A stretch of 32,868 bases of DNA from Acidobacteriota bacterium (GTDB lineage Bacteria; Acidobacteriota; Terriglobia; Terriglobales; Acidobacteriaceae). The notes under the pieces were generated by a model. The model made no database searches. It was not told where the DNA came from and saw nothing but the letters and a program-made list of their open reading frames with translations. The position numbers and the translations under genes are program-made. The stretch spans positions 1 through 32,868 of the forward strand of contig JAGWRX010000075.1 of NCBI GenBank assembly GCA_028876395.1. Direction: 5' to 3'. Every line of letters begins with the position of its first letter. The first letter of the stretch is position 1. This document shows positions 8,079-16,186 of this stretch, in pieces.

Positions 8079-8519
8079 GTGGCTAGCGATCTGCGCAAAC
8101 GGCTGGAGTCAACGAGCTTTCCCGATCTGGGCGCGATGATGGAGGGCTATGCGCGGGCCGCTGCGGAACTGGCTCGCAGCGAGTTTCGCCAGAAGCTCGA
8201 CTTCACCCCCGATTCGATTGACGCGCTCGACGAGATTCTCGTGCTGGTGGGCGAAAGCCCCGAGATTGACCTCGACTTCGAAGCGCGCCTGTGGGGCAGC
8301 TATCTGGGCGAGGTGCTGCGGCGGCGCTACGCCGGCACCTGGGAGATGACCCTCTATCCCGGCGGCGTGGCCGCGGTTCCCGCCGTGGACGTGCGCGGGT
8401 CAAGGCTGTTTCCCCTGATGAAGGTCTATCGGCGGCTGACCATGGGCAGGGAGGAAGACCTGCGCAGCTTCTATGCCATGGTTACGGAGCGGCTGGGCAA
8501 TCCGGCGCGGGTAAATTAG
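8079..8519 (+). CDS. Unrecognised cytosolic protein
   Basis: Encodes 146 residues from GTG 8079; ATG 8136 is an alternative that would remove 19 residues. No signal peptide or membrane span. The N-terminal half looks helical (YARAAAELARSEF, SIDALDEILVLVGE); the middle has LWGSYLGEVLRRRYAGTWEM, a pattern seen in uncharacterised bacterial families with an alpha/beta fold and a buried GxYxGE helix; the end has PLMKVYRR and SFYAMVTERLG. I cannot name a function. Divergent from the thioredoxin gene with a 102-base gap. Confidence 0.65.
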   Translation: MASDLRKRLESTSFPDLGAMMEGYARAAAELARSEFRQKLDFTPDSIDALDEILVLVGESPEIDLDFEARLWGSYLGEVLRRRYAGTWEMTLYPGGVAAVPAVDVRGSRLFPLMKVYRRLTMGREEDLRSFYAMVTERLGNPARVN

Positions 8520-8628
8520 CGTTCATAAGAAGAGAGGCTGCTGCCGCAAGCGCGCCTGCACGCCTTTGTGCGACAATAATCATTGACACGGCATGCCGGT
8601 TCTAGCGCGGCATGCGGAGGGTAGAAAT

Positions 8629-8856
8629 ATGGGCGATCTATTGCAGCCAACGCACCTGATCGTGCTGGCCATCGTGGCGTTCCTGCTGTTCGGCGCCAAG
8701 CGGCTGCCGGAGCTGGGCAAAGGATTGGGCGAGGGCCTGAAGGGCTTCAAGGAAGGGCTGAAGGGCATCACGGAGCCGTCGGCTCCCGCACCCAACGTGC
8801 AGCAGAGCGCGCCGCCCGCGCCGCCGCCGAGCACCCCCCCGACCGAGCAAAAGTAA
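8629..8856 (+). CDS. tatA: Sec-independent protein translocase subunit TatA/TatE
   Basis: Encodes 75 residues from ATG 8629, preceded by a strong ribosome site GGAGGG (8616-8621) at 7 bases. TatA forms the pore-like oligomer that moves folded twin-arginine substrates across the inner membrane. A short membrane helix (THLIVLAIVAFLLFGAK) carries the conserved FG hinge, followed by the amphipathic helix KRLPELGKGLGEGLKGFKEG, then a Pro/Ala-rich tail. It stands alone: no tatB or tatC is nearby. A terminator follows 100 bases after the stop. Confidence 0.93.
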   Translation: MGDLLQPTHLIVLAIVAFLLFGAKRLPELGKGLGEGLKGFKEGLKGITEPSAPAPNVQQSAPPAPPPSTPPTEQK

Positions 8857-8955
8857 GCGCGCACACCGCCGCGCCGCCGGCGCAATTGACCGAGAAGGCA
8901 AGCGCGGGGCAACGCAGCTGCTTGAAGCGGCGGGTTTGCGCAAGGATTTTCACGA

Positions 8956-8986
8956 AGGGCCTGGGCCGCGAGCGCAGGCCCTTTTT
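8956..8986 (+). terminator. Intrinsic terminator of tatA
   Basis: AGGGCCTG (8956-8963) pairs with CAGGCCCT (8975-8982) across an 11-base loop and is followed by TTTT. It lies about 100 bases downstream of the tatA stop in the correct orientation. Confidence 0.8.
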
Positions 8987-9078
8987 GCGTATGGACTCTG
9001 CCCTAGGCCGGACGTACAGCGCGGCTTCCGCCCCTGCCGCCCGGTCCCCGGCCTCAAGACATCCACTCGAACAGCAAA

Positions 9079-9097
9079 CCCCACCGGGAAGGCGGGG
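9079..9097 (-). terminator. Possible weak terminator of the first VWA gene
   Basis: On the minus strand, CCCCGCC (9097-9091) pairs with GGTGGGG (9085-9079) with one G-T wobble and a 5-base loop, then TTTG follows. It lies about 36 bases beyond the stop of the VWA gene ending at 9133. The T tract is short. Confidence 0.4.
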
Positions 9098-9132
9098 CTG
9101 TTGTTGGATGCAGAAGACTGATTGCGCTGGCG

Positions 9133-10455
9133 TTAGCGCATATCCTCAGCGGAGGGATAATACCCCGGCTTGGCGATGACCTCAAGACCCGGCCGGTCAA
9201 CGCGCACGTCAATCTTGCGGAACTTGCCATCGATGACCGGCTGGTGGCTCAGGTAGCCCAGCGTGTACTGGGTGCGCGCCTCCTCGGCAATCTTGGCGTA
9301 ACTCTTTTCAATGCCGTTCAGATCCCGCTCAGACTCCAGGGTGCCGCCAGTGGCGAAGGTGTACTTGGCCAACAGGTTGTCATACATGCTGAAGGGCAGG
9401 TGGATGCGGCTCACGAAGCCCTCGCCCCAGCGCGCCGAGTCGCCCACCAGCGTGCCATAGACCGCAATCTGGTTCGTCTGCAGATAGCGGATTACGTCGC
9501 GGTAAGATGCCTTGCTGCCGTACTCCTTGCCGTCGGAGATGACGTAAATCAGGCGGCGGCGGCCCTTGGGCCGGGTGGAGAGTTCCTTGGCCGCAGCCAG
9601 AATCGCATCGTTCAGGGTGTGGATTTCCTTGGGAATCGTGATGAACGGGCCAGAGCCTGCGGAGCGCCCGGGCTGAATGTTCGGATCGGCGCAGTTGCCG
9701 TTGACGTGCACGTTGCAGCCGGCCATGGGACCGCTGTTGATCGGCACCAGCATCTCGCTGCCGGTCTCCCGCGTCAGGGCCAGCACGGCGGGCAGACGGC
9801 TGCTCTGGGCGCCGGTAAAGCCGGTACGTTCCTGGGCCCCGTTGTTATAGGTGAAGACGGCCACTTCGTCATAGGGCGTGAGCGCGCCCTGGATGGCGTC
9901 CAGCGAGTTGTTCACCTTGGCCATCACGTCGCTGGTCAGGCTCTGATCAATGACAAAGGCGATCGAAAGCATGGCCGGGTCCACGGTAAACAGCCGCAGA
10001 GGCTCGCGGGTATCGTTCTCGTAGACCTTGAAATCGCGCCAGGTCAGGCCCGCAACCAGGTTCCCTTTGGAATCCTTAACCGTGACTGGAACGACAACAA
10101 AATTCACGTTCAGGCGGATGATCGTGGTCGTCTTTTCGTAGCCTTCCCCGGGGGGTGGCATCTCCGGCGGTGTCGTCTGGATCTGGTCCTTGGGCTCGGC
10201 GGCAGGGGGTCGCACAGGCTGCTGGCCGATCGGGGCCGTGGAGGTGGATGAGCCGGTGGCGGCGGCAGGCGCGGCTGCCGCGCCGATGCCGGGCGTTATG
10301 GGGCCGCTCACATCGGTCAACAGGCCGGGACTTTGAGGCGCAGGGGCGTCCGGCACGGCGGGTTGCTGCTGTTGCTGGGCCAAAACTGCCGTGTCCAGAA
10401 CCGAACCCGAACTTAAAAGCGCCGCCAGCGCCAATGCCGTCAAACCTAGCTTCAC
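9133..10455 (-). CDS. Secreted VWFA-related protein, acidobacterial type (1)
   Basis: Encodes 440 residues from GTG 10455, chosen because GAGGAAG stands about 8 bases upstream and a signal peptide follows at once (KLGLTALALAALLSS, cleavage near residue 26). A long Gln/Pro/Ala-rich linker (27-105) leads to a beta-strand module (NFVVVPVTVKDSKG, LTWRDFKVYEND) and then a von Willebrand A domain beginning IAFVID. This order is typical of the VWFA-related domain family of Acidobacteria. The metal-site motif reads D170-Q-S172-L-T174, so the second Ser of DxSxS is Thr. Function unknown; VWA domains usually mediate metal-dependent protein binding. Divergent from a second VWA gene. Confidence 0.88.
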   Translation of the reverse strand: MKLGLTALALAALLSSGSVLDTAVLAQQQQQPAVPDAPAPQSPGLLTDVSGPITPGIGAAAAPAAATGSSTSTAPIGQQPVRPPAAEPKDQIQTTPPEMPPPGEGYEKTTTIIRLNVNFVVVPVTVKDSKGNLVAGLTWRDFKVYENDTREPLRLFTVDPAMLSIAFVIDQSLTSDVMAKVNNSLDAIQGALTPYDEVAVFTYNNGAQERTGFTGAQSSRLPAVLALTRETGSEMLVPINSGPMAGCNVHVNGNCADPNIQPGRSAGSGPFITIPKEIHTLNDAILAAAKELSTRPKGRRRLIYVISDGKEYGSKASYRDVIRYLQTNQIAVYGTLVGDSARWGEGFVSRIHLPFSMYDNLLAKYTFATGGTLESERDLNGIEKSYAKIAEEARTQYTLGYLSHQPVIDGKFRKIDVRVDRPGLEVIAKPGYYPSAEDMR

Positions 10456-10652
10456 AGGTATATCTTCCTCCCGAATGCCCTGCCCGGCCAGTGAACGGCC
10501 TGCGGAACCTCGCCGCCCCGGCCGCAAACCGGCAAAATGGGCTGCACTCGTCAGAGTATCAGACGCGCCAGCCCAACACAGGTTGCCTGCCGGCAGGGAA
10601 AGAGTTCGCGTATGCTCTCTTCGGGGGCTCCGTTCCGTCTATATTGACCAGG

Positions 10653-11705
10653 ATGCGCATTCCGTCGATTGCCGCTGCTCTGTTGCTGGCTCTGCCGCTC
10701 GTGTCTCCGGCCGGATGGGCCCAGCTCGCTCCCTCGCCGGATGCTCCACCTGTGAGCACTGCCCCTCCCCCGGCGCCCGAAGATCAGTCCGTGGCGACCT
10801 TCAAGCTCCGGGTCAACCTGGTGGACCTGTTTTTCACCGTGAAGGACAAGAACGGCAACCTGGTTCCTCACCTGACGGAAGGCGACTGCTCGGTGAAGGA
10901 AGACAATGCGCCGCAGACGCTCAAGCACTTTGTGGCCGAAACCAATCAGCCGCTCACGCTGGGCATTCTGCTGGATACCTCGGGCAGCCAGTACGAGGTC
11001 CTGCCGCTGGAGCAGCAGGCGGGCGGCGAGTTTCTCGACCGGGTACTGAAGGCAAAAGATCAGGCATTTCTGCTGTCGTTTGACGTGAACGTGGACCTGC
11101 TGCAGGACTTCACCAACAGCGCCCACCTGCTGACGCGCGCCATGAACAAGGCCCAGATCAATACCGCCGGAGGCAATGGCGCAGCGGGCATTCCCGGCGC
11201 GGGCGGGGGAACGGTGCCCACCTATGGAACGCCCAAGGGCACGCTGCTCTATGACGCGGTTTATCTCGCCGCCAACCAGAAGCTGAATCAGGAAACCGGC
11301 CGCAAAGCCATGATCATCCTGACCGACGGCGACGACCAGGGCAGCAATACCAAGATCAACGATGCGATTGCGGCCGCGCAGCGCTCCAACGCCATTATCT
11401 ATGTGATTCTGATTGCCGATACGGGCTTCTATGGAAACTTCGGGATGGGCTATAGCGGCTACTCCGCCGCAAAGAAGATGGCCGAAGAGACCGGCGGGCG
11501 CCTCATCAACGTGGGCAACAACGGCAAAAAGCTTGAGGCCGCTTTCCAGCAGATTGAGGAGGAGTTGCGCACCCAGTACGTGGCCAGCTACACGCCCACC
11601 AACGCCAAGCTGGACGGCACCTTCCGGCATGTGGCCGTCTCCTGCGGCAACGGGATGAAGGTCCAGGTGCGCAAGGGTTACTTTGCGCCCTCGCCGGAAA
11701 ACTGA
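10653..11705 (+). CDS. Secreted VWFA-related protein, acidobacterial type (2)
   Basis: Encodes 350 residues from ATG 10653, which begins a signal peptide (MRIPSIAAALLLALPLVSPAGWAQ). The frame stays open far upstream but that part overlaps the divergent gene and is not protein-like. After a Pro-rich linker comes the module LRVNLVDLFFTVKDKNGN / LTEGDCSVKEDN and a VWA domain with an intact metal site D108-T-S110-G-S112 and the conserved IILTDGDDQG strand. It belongs to the same acidobacterial family as its divergent neighbour but is shorter and has the canonical motif. A glycine-rich insert (GAAGIPGAGGGTVPTYG) precedes the second half of the domain. Confidence 0.88.
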   Translation: MRIPSIAAALLLALPLVSPAGWAQLAPSPDAPPVSTAPPPAPEDQSVATFKLRVNLVDLFFTVKDKNGNLVPHLTEGDCSVKEDNAPQTLKHFVAETNQPLTLGILLDTSGSQYEVLPLEQQAGGEFLDRVLKAKDQAFLLSFDVNVDLLQDFTNSAHLLTRAMNKAQINTAGGNGAAGIPGAGGGTVPTYGTPKGTLLYDAVYLAANQKLNQETGRKAMIILTDGDDQGSNTKINDAIAAAQRSNAIIYVILIADTGFYGNFGMGYSGYSAAKKMAEETGGRLINVGNNGKKLEAAFQQIEEELRTQYVASYTPTNAKLDGTFRHVAVSCGNGMKVQVRKGYFAPSPEN

Positions 11706-11920
11706 GAATCGGGATACAATCCGAAGCGCGAGACCCCAGCCCGTCGGGGAAAGAAGGAATGCCGCCGGCAGGGACTCCTGAGTTCGCGCAACCCTCGGCG
11801 GCTCATCCGGCACACAGGCATGTATCCACCGGATTGCGGCGCGTGGTTGCCTTGCAACTGAACGAACGCGGCAACGCATTGCTGCGATGCCGCCATGGCA
11901 AAACACGGGAGAGCATCTCG

Positions 11921-12991
11921 ATGAGAAAGCAGATCTTCAATCAGAAACATTCCTGGCTTGCAGGAGCAGCCATGCTGGCTCTTGCTGTTGGACTGGCTTC
12001 CGGATGCAAGACACAGCAGCCGGCGGAACAGCCCGTGGCTCGCACTGACCAGCAGATCGCCAACGACGTACAGGCGAAGATTCAGGGCGAATCGGCCCTG
12101 GCGGGGCAGAGCATTCAGATCAGCGTGACCGGCGGCGTGGCCACGCTCAGCGGAACCGTCAACGACGATGCATCGCGCGCCCTGGCCGGCAACGACAGCG
12201 GCGCGGTTGACGGCGTGAAGACCGTGGTGAATAACCTGACCGTGCAGCCGCAACAGACGCAGGCGCGCGGCGCGGCGCCGCCCTCGACGCAAAGCAGGAG
12301 CGCGCGGCCCCGATACACGCCACCGCAGCAGACTGCCGCGGCACCTGCGCCTGTGCAGCCCGCACCGCCGGTGCAGGCTGCGCCCGTGCCTGCCGCACCG
12401 CAAGGACCCGTGGTCAAGGAAATCACGATTGCGGCCGGCACCGTGGTGCCGGTTCGCATGACAGATGCGCTGGACACCAAAACAGCGCAGCCGAATGACG
12501 TGTTTCACGGCACGCTGGCCAGCGATCTGAAAGCCAACGGCGTGGTCGCGCTCCCGCGCGGAACGCCGATTCTGGGCCGCGTGGTGGATGCCAAGGGAGC
12601 CGCGCACTTCAAGGGCAACTCGCTGCTCACAATCGAGCTGACGCAACTGACCGCGCACGGGCAAAAGATCAGCCTGGTTACAGACGCTTACAGCAAAGAA
12701 GGCAAGGGGCGCGGCAAGGATACGGCGGTGAAGACAGGCGCCGGCGCGGCGGTTGGCGCCATCATTGGCGCGCTGGCGGGCGGCGGCAAAGGCGCTGCCA
12801 TTGGCGCTGCGGCGGGCGGCGGCACCGGCGCGGGCATCAATGCCATTACACGCGGCCAGGAGGTCCAGATTCCTGCGGAGACACTCCTCAACTTCAACTT
12901 GCAATCGCCGATTACGGTCACTGTCACCCTTGACCCCTCCGGCAATGTGGTCAATACGCCGAATCCCGAGCCGCAGCTGCAGCATCGGTAA
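11921..12991 (+). CDS. BON-domain lipoprotein with glycine zipper
   Basis: Encodes 356 residues from ATG 11921, preceded by GGGAGAG (11907-11913) at 7 bases. Residues 1-29 form a lipoprotein signal ending in LASGC (Cys29). A BON domain follows (about 42-105: [40 protein letters not shown]), then a Pro/Ala/Gln low-complexity linker (about 108-165), a beta-rich domain ([35 protein letters not shown]) and a glycine-zipper stretch ([29 protein letters not shown]), which can insert in membranes. BON domains are thought to bind phospholipid or other envelope ligands. Likely outer-membrane-anchored. Exact role unknown. Confidence 0.88.
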   Translation: MRKQIFNQKHSWLAGAAMLALAVGLASGCKTQQPAEQPVARTDQQIANDVQAKIQGESALAGQSIQISVTGGVATLSGTVNDDASRALAGNDSGAVDGVKTVVNNLTVQPQQTQARGAAPPSTQSRSARPRYTPPQQTAAAPAPVQPAPPVQAAPVPAAPQGPVVKEITIAAGTVVPVRMTDALDTKTAQPNDVFHGTLASDLKANGVVALPRGTPILGRVVDAKGAAHFKGNSLLTIELTQLTAHGQKISLVTDAYSKEGKGRGKDTAVKTGAGAAVGAIIGALAGGGKGAAIGAAAGGGTGAGINAITRGQEVQIPAETLLNFNLQSPITVTVTLDPSGNVVNTPNPEPQLQHR

Positions 12992-13244
12992 AGCGCGATG
13001 GGCGCGGATGCCCCCGCAGTTCGCATGCTGATTGGGTCACGCTGGAGCGCCGCATCGGGCGGCCGCCGGGCGGCCTGATGCGGGCGCGCCTGTCCCATTT
13101 TCAGACAGGCACTTACCTAAGTTCTGCCAGGCGGTAATCTGGCGCGTAGAGCCGGTTATCACTACTATCGGCAGAGGCTTGAAAAGCCTGAGGCCGCAGC
13201 CGAAAAAATCCCCGGCCTCCGATCGTTCCTCCGAGGTGCGCGCC

Positions 13245-13496
13245 ATGTTTCCCAACCCCGCTGAACAGGACGGCTTTGAAATCAGCCCCCGGTTTCGCCG
13301 CACCATCGAGGAGCGCATTGCCCGGCTGGAGCGGGATGCCGATTATGACGAGGCCCAGATAGCGCGGCTTCAAAATGGCGATCACATCCGCCGCCAGACG
13401 CGCCTGGTGGCCGCCGAGCGCGCCGAAGCGCTGCGCATGCGGCTGTTTCTTGACCGCGCTCGAACGCGCCAGCCCGGCCCGCTCATCACTCTCTGA
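13245..13496 (+). CDS. Small charged helical protein, unrecognised
   Basis: Encodes 83 residues from ATG 13245, with GAGG at 13233-13236 as a plausible ribosome site. The frame is open upstream to 13032 but that extension is not protein-like. The sequence is rich in Arg and Glu (RFRRTIEERIARLERDADYDEAQIARLQ) and predicted to be a helical hairpin or coiled coil; no cysteine, no membrane span. No family recognised. The upstream gap (12992-13244) holds two small hairpins, near 13053-13083 and at 13175-13189 (AGGCTT/AAGCCT). Confidence 0.5.
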   Translation: MFPNPAEQDGFEISPRFRRTIEERIARLERDADYDEAQIARLQNGDHIRRQTRLVAAERAEALRMRLFLDRARTRQPGPLITL

Positions 13497-13687
13497 CCCG
13501 CCCAGTCCGCGCGCCATGTCAGGCCGCACGTTGCCCTTGGGTTGCGCCTCGGTAATGCCGGGTGCCATCCTTTGGTTTCTCGGCGTCATTCGCCCTTCCC
13601 CGGCTCCTCCGCGCACCCTGGGTGGTGCCATGCGTTTGCAGGCACAGATGGCCGGATCCGGCAATGTGAGCCGCGGTACAAGACGGC

Positions 13688-13701
13688 GTGACAGCTGTCA
13701 C
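13688..13701. promoter_or_regulatory. 14-bp perfect palindrome upstream of the sulfur operon
   Basis: GTGACAGCTGTCAC is a perfect 14-base palindrome located 82 bases before the ArsR-type gene. It looks like a dimeric regulator site; the cognate protein is unknown. Confidence 0.4.
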
Positions 13702-13738
13702 AGAGCGCTGGAGCCAGGTCGCCTAGACTGAGGCTGTG

Positions 13739-13756
13739 TTTGCGAGATTACGCAAA
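13739..13756. promoter_or_regulatory. Candidate operator TTTGCG-N6-CGCAAA of the ArsR-type regulator
   Basis: A perfect interrupted palindrome with 6-base arms and a 6-base spacer, centred 35 bases before the ArsR-type start codon. Position and symmetry fit autoregulation by the winged-helix protein encoded next. A half-site-like TTCGCAA occurs again at about 14190-14196, before the flavoprotein gene. Confidence 0.5.
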
Positions 13757-13782
13757 TACGCAGTTAGCCGAGGAGAAGCCGG

Positions 13783-14151
13783 ATGAAGCAGACCATGAGC
13801 GACGCGTCGTGCGAAATGCTCGGCGACTTCTTTGCCACCTTTGCGCATACCACCCGCATGCGCATCTTCTGCGCGCTGCAGCGGGGACCCAAGACCGTGA
13901 CGGAAATTGCCGCGGAGGCGGGAGTAACCATCACCAACGCCTCGCAGCATCTGCGCCTGATGCGCGACCGGGGCGCCGTGATCGCGGAAAAGCATGCGCA
14001 GAGCGTTCACTACCATATCGCCGACCGGCGCTTTGTCGAAGCGGCGATCCAGATTCGCGAAGCGCTGTTTGAACGCTTGCGCCATGAAGCAGAACAGGCG
14101 GCTGTGCGCCCTTCGCGGCGACGGTTGCCTGTGGCGTCACCGCCTGCATGA
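13783..14151 (+). CDS. ArsR-family winged-helix transcriptional regulator
   Basis: Encodes 122 residues with AGGAGAAG just upstream of the ATG. The fold is the ArsR/SmtB dimeric repressor type: a LGDFFATFAHTTRMRIFCALQ helix pair, recognition helices TVTEIAAEAGVTITNASQHLRLM, and a wing (DRGAVIAEKHAQSVHYHIA). The only cysteines are Cys10 and Cys30. They are not at the positions used by the sulfide sensors BigR/SqrR, as I recall those, but could still form a redox or persulfide switch. It leads a five-gene set for sulfur handling, and a palindrome lies 27-44 bases upstream. Most likely a sulfur-compound-responsive repressor of this operon; effector is inference. Confidence 0.85.
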   Translation: MKQTMSDASCEMLGDFFATFAHTTRMRIFCALQRGPKTVTEIAAEAGVTITNASQHLRLMRDRGAVIAEKHAQSVHYHIADRRFVEAAIQIREALFERLRHEAEQAAVRPSRRRLPVASPPA

Positions 14152-14245
14152 GGACAATGCAGATGGAAATTTGAGGGATGGTTGTAACATTCGCAATTTT
14201 GGTGACTTTCATTGGAGTAAGGCTTTTGGGGGAAGGAGAAATACG

Positions 14246-15481
14246 ATGCGGCAGCTTTTGATTCTAGGCGGGGGAACCGGGGGAACGATTATGGCCAACA
14301 AGCTGGCTCCCGTTCTCGACAGCAATGAGTGGCAGATCACCCTCGTCGACAGCACGGACAAGCATTACTACCAGCCTGGATTCCTGCTGGCTCCCTTTGG
14401 CGTCTACAACGTGCAGGATCTTGTGCGGCCGCGGCGACGGTATCTGCCTCCCGGCGTGAAGGTCATCATTTCTGCCGTCGACCATATCGATGCGGAAAAG
14501 AAGACCGTCACGCTGGAGAACAAAGTCGCGCTGCAGTACGACTACCTGATCATCGCCACCGGCGCCGACATTCATCCCGAGCAGACAGAGGGCCTTCTTG
14601 ATGAGGAGTGGGGCCGCAGCAAGTTTGATTTTTACACCCCGCACGGGACGGAGAAGCTGGCGAAGTTCCTGAAGACGTGGCAGGGCGGAAAGCTCGTTCT
14701 GAACATGACGGAGATGCCCATCAAGTGCCCGGTTGCGCCGCTCGAGTTTTTGTTCCTGGCGGACGCATACTTCACGGAGCGCGGCATGCGCGACAAGGTC
14801 GAATTGCAACTGGTGACGCCGCTTTCTGGCGCCTTCACCAAGCCGACATCGAGCCGCGTGCTGGGCGAGTTCCTCGATCGCAAGGGCATCTCGGTGGTGC
14901 CGGACTTCAGCCTGGCGCGCGTGGACAGCCAGGAGAAGAAGATTGTGTCCTGGGATGAGAACGAAGTGAACTACGATGTACTCATCTCCATCCCCACCAA
15001 CATGGGCGATGCCTCCATTGCGCGCAGCGGCCTTGGCAATGAACTCAACTTCATTCCCACGAACAAGGAGACGCTGCTGGCCGATGGATTGAAGGACGTG
15101 TTTGTGCTGGGCGATGCCACCAACCTGCCTAGTTCGAAGGCCGGATCGGTGGTTCACTTCCAGTCGGAGATTCTCTTTGAGAATTTCCTTGAGCACATCG
15201 ATGGCCGGCCCATGCATGCCCGCTTTGATGGCCACGCGAACTGCTTTATCGAGTCCGGCTTTGGCAAGGGCCTGCTGATTGACTTCAACTATCAAACGGA
15301 ACCTCTGCCAGGCGAGTTCCCGCTGCCCGGCATCGGGCCCATGACGCTGCTGAAAGAGAGCCGCATCAACCACTATGGCAAGCTGATGTTCCGCTGGGTC
15401 TACTGGAATATCCTGCTGCGCGGGATTGAACTGCCGATCGGGTCCGCGATGTCGATGGCAGGAAAGAGGGAGTTGCCATGA
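14246..15481 (+). CDS. Sulfide:quinone oxidoreductase-like FAD flavoprotein
   Basis: Encodes 411 residues from ATG 14246, preceded by GGAAGGAG (14231-14238). Two Rossmann folds are visible: the N-terminal LLILGGGTGGT, an ATGAD motif (104-108), and the FAD-contacting VFVLGDATNLPSSKAG (286-300). The whole protein has exactly two cysteines, Cys161 (MPIKCPVAP) and Cys333 (NCFIE), matching the two redox cysteines that oxidise sulfide and carry polysulfur in SQR enzymes. A C-terminal amphipathic/hydrophobic end (FRWVYWNILLRG) could dock to the membrane, as in SQR. Likely reaction: H2S to sulfane sulfur with electrons to quinone. Its stop overlaps the next start (ATGA). NADH-dependent persulfide reductase is an alternative. 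Confidence 0.85.
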   Translation: MRQLLILGGGTGGTIMANKLAPVLDSNEWQITLVDSTDKHYYQPGFLLAPFGVYNVQDLVRPRRRYLPPGVKVIISAVDHIDAEKKTVTLENKVALQYDYLIIATGADIHPEQTEGLLDEEWGRSKFDFYTPHGTEKLAKFLKTWQGGKLVLNMTEMPIKCPVAPLEFLFLADAYFTERGMRDKVELQLVTPLSGAFTKPTSSRVLGEFLDRKGISVVPDFSLARVDSQEKKIVSWDENEVNYDVLISIPTNMGDASIARSGLGNELNFIPTNKETLLADGLKDVFVLGDATNLPSSKAGSVVHFQSEILFENFLEHIDGRPMHARFDGHANCFIESGFGKGLLIDFNYQTEPLPGEFPLPGIGPMTLLKESRINHYGKLMFRWVYWNILLRGIELPIGSAMSMAGKRELP

Positions 15482-16167
15482 CCAACCCTGAAGTCGATGA
15501 ACGCATCATCGAGATGAACCAGAAGCTCGACGCGATCGCGGAAGAGCTTGGGCACCTGAGACGGTACAGGCAAAGTGCCGAAGACCTCGCCGCAGATCTC
15601 TCCCTGGTGGGGAAAGACGCCATGGGAGGCGCGATCGAAGCCTGCGAGTCGCTTGACTTCCGCGTGCAGGATGCGGTGCCGCTGGTGAAGGCTGTGCTGG
15701 CGAATACCCGGTTGCTGACCCAGGCTGTGCAACAGCTTGAGAGCGCCGCCGATTTTGTGACGGATGTGCAGCCGATTGTTCGCGACGTCTATCAGCAAGC
15801 GGTCAGTGGGAGCCAGTTTCTCGAGGAGAAGGGATACTACAGGGCTGCATTTGCCGGACTGCGCATCGGCGACGCGCTGATTCAGTCGCATTCCCCGGAG
15901 GACCTGAAGCAGGTCGAGGCCAGCGTGCCTCAACTCATCGGCTTCCTGCGGGAGTTGACCCGGCCCGAGGTTCTGCAGGCCCTGGAAGCGATCATTCACG
16001 GCTTCGGACAGGTGCAGGCAACGATGAACGTCAACAAGTCGGTCCTGGAAATTGTGCGGGACCTCAATTCCAAGGACGCACGCCGCGGCATAGCGATCAT
16101 CGTGGAATTTCTCAAGGTTGTTGGGGCGCAGAGCGTGTTCGCGCAAGCAAAGAACCGACAAAAGTAA
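15478..16167 (+). CDS. DUF1641 family protein
   Basis: Encodes 229 residues; its ATG overlaps the flavoprotein stop by 4 bases, so the two are translationally coupled. The sequence is almost wholly helical, starting with a coiled-coil-like EMNQKLDAIAEELGHLRRYRQ segment and followed by the DUF1641-type block ending in IIHGFGQVQ. There is no membrane span, and the only cysteine lies early, in an EACESL segment. DUF1641 proteins are known beside SQR-like and formate-dehydrogenase-like genes, but their function is not established. Coupling suggests a partner or membrane adaptor of the flavoprotein. Confidence 0.8.
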   Translation: MTNPEVDERIIEMNQKLDAIAEELGHLRRYRQSAEDLAADLSLVGKDAMGGAIEACESLDFRVQDAVPLVKAVLANTRLLTQAVQQLESAADFVTDVQPIVRDVYQQAVSGSQFLEEKGYYRAAFAGLRIGDALIQSHSPEDLKQVEASVPQLIGFLRELTRPEVLQALEAIIHGFGQVQATMNVNKSVLEIVRDLNSKDARRGIAIIVEFLKVVGAQSVFAQAKNRQK

Positions 16168-16186
16168 AAGACGGAGAGGTGAAAAC

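Noticed and set aside
8583-8611. TTGACA as tatA promoter
   Set aside because: The -35 match is perfect but no -10 box lies 16-18 bases downstream.
10155-10652. Upstream extension of the second VWA gene
   Set aside because: The extension overlaps the divergent VWA gene and is not protein-like; a signal peptide begins at 10653.
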